A DNA stretch of 64,000 nucleotides from Symbiodinium natans (lineage: Eukaryota > Sar > Dinophyceae > Suessiales > Symbiodiniaceae), in contig CAJNDS010001768.1 of NCBI GenBank assembly GCA_905221605.1, positions 60,001-124,000 on the forward strand, written 5' to 3'. Below are positions 35,401 through 47,700 of the stretch, piece by piece. Position numbers and translations under genes: made by a program. The notes beneath the pieces are model-generated. The model worked only from the letters and a program-made list of their open reading frames with translations. It was not told the origin of the DNA and ran no database searches. Position 1 is the stretch's first letter. Every line of letters starts with the position of its first letter.

Positions 35401-38400
35401 AACGTTTTCCAGGCTCACTTGGCCAACTTTTCCTTTTAGGGTTCAGGGTTTCCTGAAAGGGTTTCGGGTTTCTTTTTAGGGTTCAGGGTTTGGGGCTTCC
35501 TTTTAGGGTTTAAGGTTTCCTTTCAGGGTTTAGGGTTTAGGGTTTCGGGGTTTACTTTTAGGGTTTAGGGTTTAGGGGTTCCCTTTTAGGGTTTAGGGTT
35601 TCATTTTTGGGTTTAGGGTTTCCTTTTAGGGTTTAGTGTTGAGGGTTTTGGGGTTTCGTTTTGGGGTTTAGGGGTTCGGGTTTAGGGGGTTCCTTTTAGG
35701 GTTTGGGGTTTAGGGGTTTCCTTTTAGGGTTTAGGGTTTCGGGTTTAGGGGTTTCCTTTTAGGGTTTAGGGTTCTCCTTTTGGGGTTTAGGGTTTAGGGG
35801 CTTCCTTTTAGGGTTTAGGGTTTAGGGGTTTCCTTTTAGGGTTTAGGGTTTCCTTCTAGTGTTTAGGGTTTCTTGTTAGTAGGGGTTTCCCTTTAGGGTT
35901 TAGGGTTTCCTGGTAACGTAAGCGTGGCCCGATAACCTGCCCACAGTTCAGATGTTTCGGTAAAACCAACTTTCTTTTAAGGGGCTGTGAGAGGTTTGTC
36001 GTATGTCCCCTCCCTTGGTGCTCGCAGGGTTTCAGATACTTGGGTAACCGCCTTTGTTCGGGAACGCGTTTTACTAGTCCTACGATGGCTCCATAGCCTG
36101 CCCAAAAACTGTGCTGGTAACGTAATCGTGGCCCCACAGTCCAGATGTTTCGCGAACCACCCTTTTTGGGGAGAGGGTTGCTTGAGTCAATTGAGATGTA
36201 TATCCCTTCGAGGGACTACACGCATTCTATGATATTCTATGCATAGCCAGAGGCGTATTACGTTACCAGCACAGGTTTTTGGGCGTCATAGGGTTTTAAG
36301 GTCTTTTTCCCTGGCGCGAAACCCTACGAGCGCGAAGGGAAGGAGGACATGCGACAAACCTCTAGGGCCCTTATCAGGGCACTAGAGGTTTGTCGCATGT
36401 CCCCTCCTTCGGTGCTCGTAGGGTTTGGTGATGGCGCGAGTTATTTGGTCGCTGCCAGGAGTTACTTTAACTTTGTTTGCTCTGCGAACAGGTTTTAAGG
36501 TTTAAGTCCGGGGCGTCGGGGTGGGTTCAGAAGTAAATTGTGATGTTTATCCTTTCGTGGGAAGAGTCTCAGGAAGCCAAAAAGTTGTGTGCTGGTAACG
36601 AAATCGTGGCTCCGGACAACTGGTAGGGGGGAAAGCTTTAAGCAACTAGCACCCGGCACGAACTATTTGGTCGCTGGCGCGAGCTATCAGGGGAGGTTTT
36701 GTCCCAACTCTGCTTAAAGGTTCTAAACATCTAGGGTTTTAAGCCCTGAGACACCACAGGAGTTCTTCCCACAAAGCGATCATCTCAATTTACTTAAACC
36801 ACCTTCTTTTGGGGGCATTTATGATTTTGCCCGAATAGAGGCGCGTAAATCATAACGCGTAGGAGTGAGTACGTTATGGCACTTTTTCTCTTGGTTTCCG
36901 CAAGAAGAGGCAGCAAATCATAACGTTGTGTGCGCAATCAATGAAATCACTATAGTACTCATTTTGAACGCGTCAACCGCGTTCTGATGTGGTGCCTTCT
37001 TCCCCAGCCATAACGTGCTCCTGCGCGTTATGATTTGCGCGCCTCTATGGGGGAAGACACAGCAGCACACGCAACACACAAAAACCAACCTGCGAATGAC
37101 CCTTCAATGTTGCAGGACGATTTTACGTCTGCCAGTCCGATCACTCTTTGCTCACGCATTGAATAACATCGAGCACGTTATGATTCGGATTTTTTCGGGC
37201 TTTGGTCACAGGGACATAATATTCACAACCCTTTTGAGCCACGATTCCGTTGCCAGACATGTTTTTGGGCGTCCCGCGCCAAGATTGGGCGATAGTTGGT
37301 TAGTCAAAGCACGTTATGATTTTCGGGCTTTGGTCATGGCTCTTTTCCCACAAAAAGGGATAAACATCTCAATTTACGTAAACCAACCTTTTTAAGGAGC
37401 ACGTTTTACAGCCCCTAAAACACAGGGGCAGGTGGGGTGCTAGTTGCTTTCGCTGAAGGCCCGAGAGGCTTGTCGCGTGTCCCTTCCCTTCGTGCTCGGA
37501 GGGTTCGGTGAGGGCCCTAGAGGTTTGTCGTATGTCCCCTCCCTTCGTGCTCGTAGGGTTTCGTGCCAGATGTTTCGAACAGAGCAAGCAGAGTTGGGAC
37601 AAAAACCCCCCTGGGACCAAATAGCTCGCGCCAGATGTTTCCCCTGCGACGAAATAGCTAGCGCCAGAACCTTTTCGCAGAGCAAGCAGAGTTGGGACAA
37701 AACCTCCCCTGCGACCAAATAGCTCGCGCCAGCGACCAAACAAAACAGAGATGATCAAGTTCCATTCTGTCCCGGCATTCCGTTCCGGCGTTCCGTTCCG
37801 GTGTTCCGTTCCGGCGTTCCGTTCCGGCGCTCCGTTCCGGCGCTCCGTTCCGGCGCTCCGTTCCGTTCCGGAGTTATTCCGCTCCGTTCCGGCGTTCCGT
37901 TCCGTTCCGGCGCTCCATTGTGCTCCGGCCTTTGCGTTCCATTCCGTTCCGGCGTTCCGTTCCGTTCCGTTCCGTCGTTTTGGGTGATATTAGGCCCCCC
38001 GCCTCTAGAGATAGAAACCCAACCCTTCGGCTGTTGGGAATTATGGTATACCTAGAAAGGGACCACAAGGGAAACTATGAGTAGTGATTCCGACCCCTAT
38101 GTTTAGGGTTTTGGGTTTAGGGCTGGACCCTAAACCCTAAACCCTAAATCCTAAAACCGTGTCTCCCCACAACGGCATACCAAACCACAAAACCAGGCAT
38201 GAGGGACCATCAGTCGGCTTAGGGGTCAAATAGGGTTTAGGGTTTAGGGTTAGGGTTTTGGGTTCAGTGCTCACAAAGGCTTAGGATTTCGAGCTTGCGG
38301 TTTTCTTGCCCTCAGCTTCGTGAACCCCCTCCAGCCCGCGATCCCTAAAATCACAAGCCTAGACCCGAGAGGGCTGAGGGTTTAGGGTTAAGGGTTGAGG

Positions 38401-41400
38401 GTTAAGGGTTGAGGGTTTGACGGGGCTCCTGAGGGAGCCTAAACCCTGAAAACAAACATGAATGAGAGCCCAAGTACTCTGGGTCCTAGTTCCCTAAACC
38501 ATACACCCCTAAACCCTGCACACTAAGAAGAAAAAGGGAGTAGGGGGCCTACTCTGGGTCCTAGTAACCCTTAAGGTACCCTGTATCCCCCTATGAATAA
38601 TTAACCTTCAAGGAATTACAGGGGACCTCATTCCCTCATTCCCTGCTAACCAACAGTAAGGAGCCCTGAACCCCTGCTTGGAGGTTCATGGTACCTATTT
38701 GCCACTTCTAACTCTACTTATGGCCCACTTACAAGCCCCTCAAGATCCCAATTGTGGTTAGAAGTACAGTGGTAAGTACACTTACAACTGGTTATTCATA
38801 AGCACCATGAACCTCCAACCCTAAACCCTAAACCCTAAACCCTAAACCCTAAACCCTAAACCCTAAACTGATAACCCTAGCGGCAGTCCGGAGCCCTGAA
38901 CCCTGAACCCTACGTCCAAGGCACATCGATGGTGATCAGGCCGTTGGAGTCTGAGTCGAGATTGTAAAACAAGTTCCTTCGCAGTTTCAGGGTTTCAGGG
39001 AACCCTAAACCCTAANNNNNNNNNNNNNNNNNNNNNNNNNNNNNNNNNNNNNNNNNNNNNNNNNNNNNNNNNNNNNNNNNNNNNNNNNNNNNNNNNNNNN
39101 NNNNNNNNNNNNNNNGGATTTTAAAGGTTTTAAAAAGGCCTTAAAACCCTTAAAATCCTTAAAGTTTTAGGAAATGGATTTTCCAAAAACTTTAAGGATT
39201 TTAAGGATTTTCAAGGTTTTAAAGATTTTAAAAGGTGGCCCGGGGCTCCTGGGCCTCCGGGACCCCTTTAAAATCTTTAAAGTCCTTAAAATCCTTAAAA
39301 TCTTTAAAATCCTTAAAATTTTTGGAAGTGGATTTTCCAAAAACTTTAAGGATTTTAAGGATTTTAAAGGTTTTAAAAGGCCTTAAAACCCTTAAAATCC
39401 TTAAAGTTTTAGGAAATGGATTTTCCAAAAACTTTAAGGGTTTTAAAGATTTTAAAGGTTTTAAAGATTTTAAAAGGTGGCCCGGGGCTCCTGGGCCTCC
39501 GGGACCCCTTTAAAATCTTTAAAATCCTTAAAATCCTTAAAATCCTTAAAATTTTTGGAAGTGGATTTTCCAAAAACTTTAAGGATTTTTCAGGATTTTA
39601 AAGGTTTTAAAAAGGCCTTAACCCTTAAAATCCTTAAAGTTTTAGGAAATGGATTTTCCAAAAACTTTAAGGGTTTTAAAGATTTTAAAGGTTTTAAAGA
39701 TTTTAAAAGGTGGCCCGGGGCTCCTGGGCCTCCGGGACCCCTTTAAAATCTTTAAAATCCTTAAAATCCTTAAAATCCTTAAAATTTTTGGAAATGGATT
39801 TTCCAAAAACTTTCAGGATTTTAAGGATTTTAAAGGTTTTAAAAAGGCCTTAAAACCCTTAAAATCCTTAAAGTTTTAGGAAATGGATTTTCCAAAAACT
39901 TTAAGGGTTTTAAGGATTTTAAAGGTTTTAAAGATTTTAAAAGGTGGCCCGGGGCTCCTGGGCCTCCGGGACCCCTTTAAAATCTTTAAAGTCCTTAAAA
40001 TCCTTAAAATCTTTAAAACTTTTGGAAATGGATTTTCCAAAAACTTTAAGGGTTTTAAGGATTTTAAAGGTTTTAAAAAGGCCTTAAAACCCTTAAAATC
40101 CTTAAAGTTTTAGGAAATGGATTTTCCAAAAACTTTAAGGATTTTAAAGATTTTAAAGGTTTTAAAGATTTTAAAAGGTGGCCCGGGGCTCCTGGGCCTC
40201 CGGGACCCCTTTAAAATCTTTAAAATCCTTAAAATCCTTAAAATCCTTAAAACCCTTTTGGAAGTGGATTTTCCAAAAACTTTAAGGATTTTAAGGATTT
40301 TAAAGGTTTTAAAAAGGCCTTAAAACCCTTAAAATCCTTAAAGTTTTAGGAAATGGATTTTCCAAAAACTTTAAGGATTTTAAAGATTTTAAAGGTTTTA
40401 AAGATTTTAAAAGGTGGCCCGGGGCTCCTGGGCCTCCGGGACCCCTTTAAAATCTTTAAATCCTTAAAATCCTTAAAATCCTTAAAATCCTTTAAATTTT
40501 TGGAAGTGGATTTTTTTCAAAAACATTTAAGATTTTAAGGATTTAAGGTTTTAAAAAGGCCTTAAAACCTTAAAATCCTTAAAGTTTTAGAAAGGATTTT
40601 CCAAAAACTTTAAGGGTTTAAAGATTTTAAAGGTTTAAAGATTTTAAAAGGTGGCCCGGGGCTCCGGGCCTCCGGGAACCCTTTAAAATCTTTAAAATCC
40701 TTAAAATCCTTAAAATTTAAATTTTTGGAAATGGATTTCCAAAACTTAAGGATTTTACCAAAGGCTTAAAACCTTAAAAACCTTAAAGTTTTAGGAAATG
40801 GATTTTCCAAAAACTTTAAGGATTTTAAAGATTTTAAAGGTTTTAAAGATTTTAAAAGGTGGCCCGGGGCTCCTGGGCCTCCGGGACCCCTTTAAAATCT
40901 TTAAAGTCCTTAAAATCCTTAAAATCCTTAAAATTTTTGGAAGTGGATTTTCCAAAAACTTTAAGGATTTTAAGGATTTTAAAGGTTTTAAAAAGGCCTT
41001 AAAACCCTTAAAATCCTTAAAGTTTTAGGAAATGGATTTCCAAAAACTTTAAGGATTTTAAGGATTTTAAAGGTTTTAAAGATTTTAAAAGGTGGCCCGG
41101 GGCTCCTGGGCCTCCGGGACCCCTTTAAAATCTTTAAAAAAATCCTTAAAATCCTTAAAATTTTTGGAAATGGATTTTCCAAAAACTTTAAGGATTTTAA
41201 GGATTTTAAAGGTTTTAAAAAGGCCTTAAAACCCTTAAAATCCTTAAAGTTTTAGGAAATGGATTTTCCAAAAACTTTAAGGGTTTTAAAGATTTTAAAG
41301 TTTTTAAAGATTTTAAAAGGTGGCCCGGGGCTCCTGGGCCTCCGGGACCCCTTTAAAATCTTTAAAATCTCCTTAAAATCCTTAAAATCCTTAAAATTTT

Positions 41401-44400
41401 TGGAAATGGATTTTCCAAAAACTTTAAGGATTTTAAGGATTTTAAAGGTTTTAAAAAGGCCTTAAAACCCTTAAAATCCTTAAAAGTTTTGGAAATGGAT
41501 TTTCCAAAAACTTTAAGGATTTTAAAGATTTTAAAAAGGCCTTAAAACCCTTAAAATCCTTAAAGTTTTAGGAAATGGATTTTCCAAAAACTTTAAGGGT
41601 TTTAAGGATTTTAAAGCCTTTTTAAAATCTTTAAAATCCTTAAAATCCTGAAAAGTTAGTCAGGCAGAGAGCAAAGCCAAATAGAGCAGAAAGGTCCTAC
41701 GTACATAGCCCTAAACCCCAAGTATTGTTTCAGGTAAGGCAAGATATGGTCCGAAACGCCGCGGCCCTGGACCTCGTGCGAACTTCGAGAACTGACGCTG
41801 TAAAGGGTCTGAGAGCGTACTTACTTTAGGGTTTACAGGGTACAGGGTTTAGGGTTTAGGGTTTAGGGTGGGTTTACAAGGTTCCGGGGTAGGTTTAGGG
41901 GTTCGGGTTTAGGGCTTGCGGACCATGAGCTGCGTTAATTTCCATTTAGTCCCCCTCGGCCTTGTCGTAGTCCCTGAGCAAGTCGCTCCGCAAGCGGGTG
42001 GCCTCACCACACGTTGAGGGACCCAGTTTTAGGGTTTACAGCGCATAGGGGTTCAGGTTTTAGGGTTTAGGCTTTAGGCTTTAGGCTGTAGGCTTTAGGC
42101 TTTAGGCTTTAGGGTTTAGGCTTTAGGCTTTAGGCCTTAGGCCTTAGGCTTTAGGCTTTAGGCTTTAGGCTTCAGGCTTTAGGCTTTAGGCTTTAGGCTT
42201 TAGGGTATAGGGTTTAGGGTTTAGGCTTTAGGCTTCACGCTTTAGGCTGTAGGCTTTAGGCTTTAGGGTTTAGGGTTTAGGGTTTAGGGTTTAGGCTTTA
42301 GGGTTTAGGCTTTAGGCTTTAGGCTTTAGGGTTTAGGCTTTAGGGTTTAGGCTTTAGGGTTTAGGGTTTAGGCTTTAGGGTTTAGGGTTTAGCGGTTGGG
42401 TTTGAGGTTTAGGGTTTAGGAATTCTCTTAAAGGTTGTTACGTGGTCCCTTAGTATGGCCCCTTTGCCTTCTTTGAAAGGTTCTGAAACATGGGCCCTTG
42501 GCTGTTACTTATGGATCTGCCTGCAAAGGCCGTGAGACCCGTCCATTTGCTTGGGTTTAGGGTTTAGGGACGCAGTGCCACCAGGAGCGGCATTCGGCGA
42601 GCCCCCCTGACTTCCAGTTGAGAGCTGCGCGGCAATTGCAGCCGTTTTTTTTTTGCTTTTTCTTTCACACTGCATTAGCTCGTCATTGGCTCATTAGCCA
42701 TGGACACGGTCAGGATCCGCCGGAGTCGACTGGTACTTTCCATCTCAGTGTCATTTGAAGCTCCAAAACATCGAGCAGCAACTGTTTAGGGTTTCGGGGT
42801 TTAGGGCTTAAGGTTAGGGTTTAGGGTTTGGGGTTTTTTCTTTAGGGTTTAGGGTTTAGGGTTTGTTTAGGGTTTAGGGTTTAGGGTTTAGGGCTTAGGG
42901 CTTAGGGTTTAGGGTTTAGGGCTTAGGGCTTCGGGTTTAGGGTTCTCAATTTGGCACTTACGCTGCTGCTCCCCCTGCTGTGATTCCTCATACGTCATAG
43001 CCCCACACGTAGGGCTTGACATCCCTGACTAAGCCCTAAAACTCCTTTGAGCCCTAAACCCTAAGCTCTCTATTAAGCCCCTAAACCCTAAACACTAAGC
43101 CCCTAACCCCTAAACCCTAAATCCTAAACCCCCTACTAAGCCCCAAACCCCAAAGCTCAAACCTCAAATCAAGTTCTGGCTTAATCCCCTTGGCGTTTTG
43201 ACTTGCCAGCCCTTAAAGAACGTGTAGGATTTCGGGTTTGGGGGTGCTCTTGGTTCTCACTGGAGTCAGATCCCAGTGTCGCCGGCTTGGGTGGTAGGGT
43301 CTATCAGACCCTCTGCTCCGAAACCCTAGAAATCCTTTCGAGGCATGAATCCCCAAGCCTTTAAAGCATCAATTGTTTGAAAAGGGCAGTTTATCACATG
43401 GTCCCTGCTTGTGTGGGCCCTGGATAGGGGAAGCCTTATATGGGGGTTTGCGAAAATATGGGGACCCCCAAAATAGAACCCAAGTAGTAGGATTCCGTTA
43501 TAATAAGGACCAATAAGGTACCTCTAATTTCGGAAGCCCTCAAACCCTAACACTCGAAACCCTAAACCCTAAAACCCTAAAACCCTAAAACCCTAAAACC
43601 CTAAAACCCTTAAAAGCTTAAACACTAAAACCCTGAAACCCTTAAAAGCTAAAACCCTAAAACCCTAAAACCCTAAAACCCTAAAACCCTAAAACCCTAA
43701 AACCCTAAAACCCTAAAACCCTAAAACCCTAAAATCCTAAAACCCTAAAACCCTAAAACCCTAAAACCCTACCTTTCTCCCGATACCCTAAACCCTAAAC
43801 CCCTGGTCATATGATACCACATAACAGATCTTGAAGCCCTAAGACGCGGCTACTCCCAATGTTGCGGATCCTTCTCTTGAGCCCCTTGCGAGGGTGGTTA
43901 CGGGTTTCGGGTTTCGGGTTTCGGGGTTAGGGGTTAGGGAAAAGCTTAGGGTTTAAGACACACGGGTCAGAGTGTGGGGAGCTTGTAATGCAAATGTGCA
44001 GGTCGCAGAAGGCACGATCTAGGCTCCCATCATATCCTCAACCCTAAACCCTAAACCCTAAACCCTAACCCTAAACCCTAAACGCTAGAGACGAGGCCTG
44101 CCGGGTGAAGTTCTTCGTGAAGGTGGCGTCCTGTGGGTTGGGATTATAGGGTTTGGCGTTTATAGGGTTTACAGAATTATAGGGTTTACAGGGTTTATAG
44201 GGTTGATAGGGTTTATGGGGTGTATAGGGTTCAGGGTTGATTCTCTTTTTTTTGCGGGGGGGTGGGGGGGGGGGGGGGGGGGTGTGTGTATATATATATA
44301 TATATACACATATACATATACAAATATATAGATATATAGATACGAAGCCCTAAACCCTAAGCTATATACATACATATATATATATATAGGTGTATGCAAG

Positions 44401-44708
44401 TAAACTTCATATATATATATATATGTATATCTATCTGTGTGTGTGTGTGGGCGCGGGTTCATATATAAACATTGCATATTATATTATATTATATTAAATT
44501 ATATTATATTAAATTAAATTATATTATATTGTATTGTATTATATGATATTATATTATATTACATGATATTGTACTATATTATAGTATAATTCCTATCTTA
44601 CATTTTATGTACAACTCGGCTTGTAGATACATGCACACACATACATACGACACACATACAGACAGGCAGACAGAGAGACATACATACATACATACATACA
44701 TACATACA

Positions 44709-44739
<31 letters not shown>

Positions 44740-47700
44740 GCACATACACATTCTTTGCATATGCATGTATGCATATTGCGACCTCGCCTGCTATGTATTC
44801 GAGTTTGTTGTACATCTGTTGGTATATGCCTGTTTCATCCCTAAACCCTCAACCCTAAACCCTAAACCCTGAAGAGGTGAGAGAGGGAGGGAGGGAGGGA
44901 AGGAGGGAGGGAGAGAGAGAGAGAGAGAGAGAGAGCCTGCGCTGCTAGCTTGCCGAAGCTCCAAAGAGTCAGAAGCGACCATAGCAGGCCGGGCGCCATT
45001 GAGGCGGTCTATTCGCGTGAGGACCCGGACTAAAAATCAAGGTTTAGGGTTTAGGGCTAGGGTTTAGGGCTTCAAGGTTCAGGGTTTAGGGCTTAAGGCT
45101 GGCTGTTTTCGGAGAATGCAAGCCTTAGAATTTTAGGGTTCAGGGTCTCGGATCTAGGGCTAGGCTTCAGGTTTCAGGGTTTGGGTTTCGCACCCTCAGC
45201 CCCGAACCCAAAACCTTCACAAAAGCCATTGGGATGCTTTGTGACAGGGTTTAGGGTTTAGGGTTTAGGGTTTAGGGTTTAGGGTTTAGGGTTTAGGGTT
45301 TAGGGTTTAGGGTTTAGGGCACAGCCATATCGGAGCCAAACGGGCCCTTTCTACCAAATGGGCTGCGCGGATGGCCAGGCGTGGTCTAGGGTTTAGGGTT
45401 TAGGGTTTATAGGGTTTAGGGTTTAGGGTTTAGGGTTTAGGGTTTAGGAAAGTGTCCAAGCCTCATGGGCCATTCTCACCTTTCTCCAGGCTCAAGGCTT
45501 CTCGACCGTAGGAACCCTAAACCTGCAGACCTGCACCCCCTAAAAAAACCAAACCCTCTAATCTAAACCCTGAACCTCGAACCCAAAAACCTCAACCCTC
45601 AACCCCTAAACCCTCAACCCTAAACCCTAAAACCTAAACCCTCAACCCCTAAACCCACCTAAACACAAACTCCACATCACCAGTTCGAAGGCTCTAAACC
45701 CGAACGCTAAACCCTAAACCCTAAACCCTAACCCCTAAACCCTAAACCCTAAACCCTAAACCCTGAACCCTGAACCCTAAACCCTGAACCCTAAACCCGA
45801 ACCCCTAAACCTAGAAAATCTGACCACATGAGGCATCTGACAGGGCGCTGGGGACTTTGGCGCTCCGGGAGCTATAAATACAAAGGTTGAAGCTTACGGT
45901 TTAGGGTTTAGGGCTCTAAGCCCTCAAACTGCCAAAACCCTATAATCCTATCTCTCTCTCTCTCGACGGCGAAAAGCGAGTCCAAGTCTAGACCGCCTGT
46001 CAGCAGCCCTGTCTAGCAAGCGGGCTCCCTTCCAAAAATTTTACCGAGGGTGCATTAGCTGCCTCCACTGGGATCGGTCTTGAGATAAAGGTTGTAGTGC
46101 GCGTATCAAGTCAGTGTTTCCAAACCAGTGTGAGTGGAGGGCCGCAATATCTTGTCGACTGGGTTGCGTATAAAAAGCATGAGAATGTTCATATACCCTA
46201 GGCGGCACGCGATTCTGAAGCAGATATTGCTGTCGAGTATAAGCCTCTGTCATGGCGAGCTCGGCCCAATGTATTCTGGGCGCTCCGACACGTCGTTGAG
46301 GAAATTGTATATAATTGTGGGAGGCGTTGAAACAAAAATGGTGTTCGAGCTGGGCTTCGTGGCGTAATAGATGGCCCAGATACGCGATTCTGGTCGATTG
46401 TATGTGTTGAGAGGGAGGTTGTAGTTTGGGAAGGTGCTCATATGACAATTTTAAGAGATACTCATTGGAGCATTGTTCATCTGTGGGTGAAAGTACCCTA
46501 TGAAAAAAGGAGCTCTTAATAGAGAAAGTCTTGCGCAAGGCTTTGTAGTGGATGGTGTTAAAACGCTGTAGTTGAGATCTGGTGTAGATTTGGGACTCTG
46601 AGCCAAACAATAAGATGGCAAGGACTATCTGGGAGTGTACCAATAGCTTGCGTTTTTGTGTGAAATGCTGGAGTGTCGATAAAAGGCGTCGAGGGATTTG
46701 AGACATCGTATTGCTTGCGAATACCGGTGTTGGACGTCCTTATCCGCAGAGCTGTTGGCGCATAAATATGCTCCGAGATAATGGGCCACATCTGTGGGCT
46801 CAACCTCTGTAGTCTGAGGTGGGATGGAACCCCTAATTGGCAAGCAACTGGGGCAGCGGCAGGGGCTCGTAGGAGTGTCTATAAGAACTATTTTTCCCTG
46901 CGGGTTGATAGCAAGGAGCTGGCACTTTTCTGGGTTAAGGTGGAGGCCTCGTAGGGTTGCAAGGTATTGGAGGAGGTGAAGGAGGCGATTTTGCGCCTGG
47001 GCTGTTCTAGCCAATAAGAGCGTATCATCAGCATATTCCAAATCTGTTATCGGAAGATCATGGGAGTGAACAGAGGGAAGAACCTGATAAAGAGAACGGT
47101 ACTCAAAGTAAAGGTCATCAAACAAAACAGAAAGAACAATGACAAAGAGATAGGGGGAAAGGGGGCATCCTTGGCGGATCCCGCGCCGAAACTGGTAGGA
47201 TGCAGATAGATACGGCCCGTCCCGAACCCTAAAGGAGGCATTGGAATAGATTGCCATGATGCATGACACGTAGTGGTCGGGGACTCCTATTCTGGTGAGA
47301 GAAATACGTAGAGCTAGGTGACTCACAGAGTCAAAGGCTTGTGCCCAATCTAGAAATAAAGCGTAAAAAGACTCGCCGTGGCGTTCATGTATTTCAAGGA
47401 GACGGCGGATAATAAAGAGCGGAGCACTCGTCGATCTGCCGGCTCTGAAGCCGAACTGGTATGGGGAGAGTCGTGCGTCTATGGCTTCTTTGATACGATG
47501 ATGAAGGAGCGCTGCGTAAATTTTATACACTGCGTTGACCAGGGATATCGGGCGATAGCTACTAGGAGATTTGGGGTCTTTCTTTTTACCTTTGTAAATC
47601 ATGATAACTATAGCCGGGCCCCAATTGGATGGGGCGGTGGCTGCGTGAAAAATCTGGTTGTAATGATCAAGGAGAGAAAGTCTAAAGGATCTGGGGGCAA

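Larger units (their letters stand above)
34248..36550. repeat. Large inverted repeat (arms about 0.98 and 0.64 kb, spacer 0.68 kb)
   Basis: Left arm 34,248-35,231 and right arm 35,911-36,550 are reverse complements over most of their length, e.g. AACATCACAATTTACTTCTG at 34,250 versus its complement at about 36,535, and CATAGAATATCATAGAATG versus its complement near 36,225. The left arm is longer because of a 268-bp inserted element and other indels. Matching peptides from the two arms are only mirror copies, not evidence of genes. Confidence 0.9.

Noticed and set aside
34864-36232. Two similar 80-90-codon frames ([20 protein letters not shown]) as a conserved protein pair
   Set aside because: They are mirror copies from the two arms of the inverted repeat, so similarity says nothing about coding.
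39116-41470. Many overlapping 60-90-codon plus-strand frames ([19 protein letters not shown])
   Set aside because: They repeat with the 232-bp minisatellite and exist on both strands; no gene.
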